Notes under the pieces: generated by a model
What the model saw: only the letters and a program-made list of their open reading frames with translations
What the model was told of the DNA's origin: nothing
The model's database searches: none
Part shown: one piece after another, positions 62,148 through 64,000 of the stretch
Position numbering within the stretch: position 1 is the first letter of the stretch
Layout of the letters: the number at the start of each line of letters is the position of its first letter
Source of the DNA: Euclidia mi
Lineage: Eukaryota; Arthropoda; Insecta; Lepidoptera; Erebidae
DNA: 64,000 nucleotides
Direction of reading: 5' to 3'
Assembly: GCA_944739405.2 (NCBI GenBank)
Contig: OX123209.2
Location: forward strand, 13,410,217 to 13,474,216
Program-made: the position numbers and the translations under genes

Positions 62148-62455
62148 GCCTTGCTGATTTCAGCATGAATGGGCCGGCTCGACCGGGGAAGTACTACCCT
62201 CTCACAGAAAATTTACGTAAAGTAACAGTACTTAAACTGTTGCGGTTCGTTCGGTGAGTGAGAGTGCCGGAGACCCTATCCCCTATTCCATCTCCCTCAT
62301 CCCACTCCTCATCCTATCCCTTTTCCCAACTCCAAGGGGCGGCAACGCACTAGTGACTCCTGTGGCGTTGCTTGTGTCCATGGGCGGCGGTAATTGCTTA
62401 CCATCAGGCGATCAGTCTGCTCGTTTGCCGCCTATCACTATAAAAAAGAAAAGAA
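62148..62455 (+). mobile_element. Jockey/CR1-like LINE 3' end
   Basis: TAGTAGAGCCTTGCTGATTTC, GAGTGCCGGAGACCCTATCC, AACGCACTAGTGACTCCTG, CATCAGGCGATCAGTCTGC and an A-rich end. The longest non-coding tail of this type in the window. Confidence 0.7.
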
Positions 62456-62532
62456 AATCTTCTATGGCTGATGGGTTTAGTATCTACGCGACTACCGCAA
62501 TTCTAAAGCTAGTAGGTATCTACTAGAGGTAC

Positions 62533-62795
62533 TGCACGGTTGGCGCATTGGTTTAAAGCGTCTTCGCTGTTTGACACTGCGCTGAAGTGTTGTGAGTTCG
62601 ATACGCACACGAGACAATTCTGTGTGATTTATACATTTTTGTTTCGAGTCTGCGTGTACTATGTGTCCGTTGGTTGTATGTTTGTTTCCCCCGATTCCCG
62701 CACAGGATTTATTCCTAGTGCGAGAAATGTCTTTATAATAAAAGTGAACACACCTCTGCCTACCCCTTCGGGGATAAAAGGCGTGAAGTAATGTT
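62533..62795 (+). mobile_element. SINE family B with an A-type tail attached
   Basis: 62533-62731 is family B (GCACGGTTGGCGCATTGGTT to CCTAGTGCGAG). After a short link, 62750-62795 is the A-prime tail (CCCCTTCGGGGATAAAAGGC). It is either a composite or two neighbouring scraps; no target duplication was found around the pair. Confidence 0.65.
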
Positions 62796-62869
62796 TATGA
62801 ACAAAGGTGGACAAAGTGGACTCACGGCTACGCAAAAAGAGACGTTGCCTCTACCCGAGGCATGAGATT

Positions 62870-63118
62870 AATACATACATACATACATAGACTCACGCCT
62901 GTTTGCCGGAGGGGTAGGTACTACGGAACGCCATTTGCAACGATCCTGCCATATCTCTCTTGCTTCATTCACTCCCATCAAGTTTCTCATGCATGCTCTT
63001 CTGTTTTGGGTACTTCTGACCGGTCCTTTTTTAAGGAAGTCTCCAATCTGGTCAGAGAACGTCCGCCTAGGTCTTCCCCTCCGTCCTATCCTATTCACAC
63101 TTGCCTTGTATATCTGAG
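62870..63118 (-). mobile_element. RTE-like LINE, 3' end
   Basis: Minus-strand frame GRRGRPRRTFSDQIGDFLKK, RACMRNLMGVNEAREIWQDR, with the (TATG)n tail at 62870-62885. 5'-truncated at 63118. Confidence 0.85.
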
Positions 63119-63373
63119 ATTAATACAGCATCTTCTTTTGTGCTGCTGGCTGCGTCTAGTCTAGTACAGCATAAGTGTTGGAATTTTGCGTAACCTCGTG
63201 TACGCAGGGCCTTTTGCATCTACTTGAGTTTCTAGATAGATGGCCAGAGAATGTCGTTGTGGTATTCTTGTTGTATATTTTTGTCACGATTATGCTTCAT
63301 GTTCTTAACTGTCCGTAAATACTCGAAAAGAATTTTCGTAGTGATAGGTATTTCTCTGGTTTAGTATATTGTT

Positions 63374-63670
63374 AAAAACAGCGATAGCCTAGTGGAAAGA
63401 CCGACAGACTGCTACGCAGATGGTCCAGGTTCGAATCCACGGCACGCACCAATGACTTTTCGGAGTTATGTGTATATTAAATTGTTAATTATCGCTTGCT
63501 AAACGGTGAAGGAAAACATCGAGAGGAAACCTGCATGTCTGAGATTCTCCATAATGTTCTCGAAAGACATGTGAAGTCTTCCAACCCGCACTAGGCCAGC
63601 GTTCTTCTCATAGTGAGAAGAGGCCCGTGCCCTGCAGTGGGACAGTTTATATACAGGGCTGATGATGATG
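63374..63670 (+). mobile_element. tRNA-derived SINE, family C, intact with target duplication
   Basis: AGTATATTGTT at 63363-63373 and 63671-63681 (11 bp). Head GCGATAGCCTAGTGGAAAGA, B box CAGGTTCGAATCC, tail GGGCTGATGATGATG. Confidence 0.94.
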
Positions 63671-63737
63671 AGTATATTGTTTATATGAGAATGTAGCATT
63701 GTTTTTGAAAATGTATTGACGCAGTTTTGTTGATAAC

Positions 63738-63835
63738 AGCTCCCGAGCTACTAGGCGTAAATACTATGTCGCAGGAGACTTTACAAGCATACAATCAAAG
63801 GACATAAAGTACACTCGGACTCGAAACAAAGTCAG
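63738..63835 (-). mobile_element. SINE family B, 3' part
   Basis: Minus strand; CTAGGCGTAAATACTATGTCGC to GACTCGAAACAAAG. Confidence 0.6.
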
Positions 63836-64000
63836 AATCAAATAATTTATTTGTTCATAGGTTTATTACAAACACTTAAACAAAATCATATTTTTTTTTT
63901 AATTAAACTAGATGAGGCCGGTGTTTCCTAACTGACTGCTCTGAGAAGAAACATACGAAACAAATTTAGAGGTCATAGTCTCTTTTTAAGTCCAGACAAT

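Overview
This looks like a repeat-packed stretch of an insect nuclear genome, most probably a moth or butterfly. The base composition is AT-rich and long open frames are rare. Nearly every recognisable block is a transposable element of a kind common in Lepidoptera: tRNA-headed SINEs ending in (ATGT)n or (GATGAT)n tails, RTE-like, R1-like and Jockey/CR1-like LINE fragments, mariner, Helitron-like repeats and many inverted-repeat MITEs. The order is inferred from repeat types only. I see no confident complete host gene. Three short exon-like segments are the only host-like candidates: 5575-5669 (internal exon), 36928-36963 (first coding exon ending at a GTAAGT donor) and 32976-33052 (a broken THAP-type first exon).

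The centrepiece is 13834-16702, a complete Transib DNA transposon, the transposon superfamily from which RAG1 arose. It has perfect 37-bp terminal inverted repeats, a perfect 5-bp target duplication (CGCCT) and an uninterrupted RAG1-like transposase on the minus strand. A two-exon model, joining 16427-16445 to 14099-16170, gives 696 codons in frame. The termini have a heptamer / 24-bp spacer / ACAAAA nonamer layout like a V(D)J 23-RSS.

Layout. 0-7.2 kb: old repeats, a foldback insertion with a hammerhead-like motif (1418-1856), two copies of a 200-bp repeat, a tandem array and SINEs. 7.6-8.7 kb: a non-autonomous pogo-like element with a PHD-like zinc finger and a reiterated 16-bp motif. 9.4-13.5 kb: snap-back hairpins, Helitron-like repeats, SINEs and a LINE reverse-transcriptase remnant. 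13.8-16.7 kb: Transib. 16.9-18.8 kb: an RTE-like LINE end split by a 1.5-kb inverted-repeat element that itself holds a 258-bp MITE. 19-31 kb: nested SINEs, Helitron-like repeats, foldback MITEs and an 817-bp inverted-repeat element carrying an RTE insertion with a 10-bp target duplication. 31-36 kb: MITEs, the THAP-like exon, a 76-bp satellite with alternating variants, a 140-bp tandem repeat and a composite SINE. 36.5-37 kb: possible promoter and first exon. 38.3-39.6 kb: mariner with perfect ends but two frameshifts. 40-50 kb: MITEs, SINEs and a 1.2-kb giant hairpin (47745-48955). 51-55 kb: a 1.7-kb RTE-like reverse transcriptase fragment and a second composite SINE with a 15-bp target duplication. 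57.3-58.3 kb: an R1-like 3' end with a 16-bp target duplication. 59-64 kb: intact SINEs, a Helitron 3' end and LINE tails.

The elements are linked. The RTE-like LINE ORF ends inside the short tail that several SINE families also carry, so this LINE probably mobilises them. SINE families with unrelated heads share a central domain and this tail, and two families have fused into a composite unit that itself retrotransposed. All sequence comparisons here were made by eye within the window.
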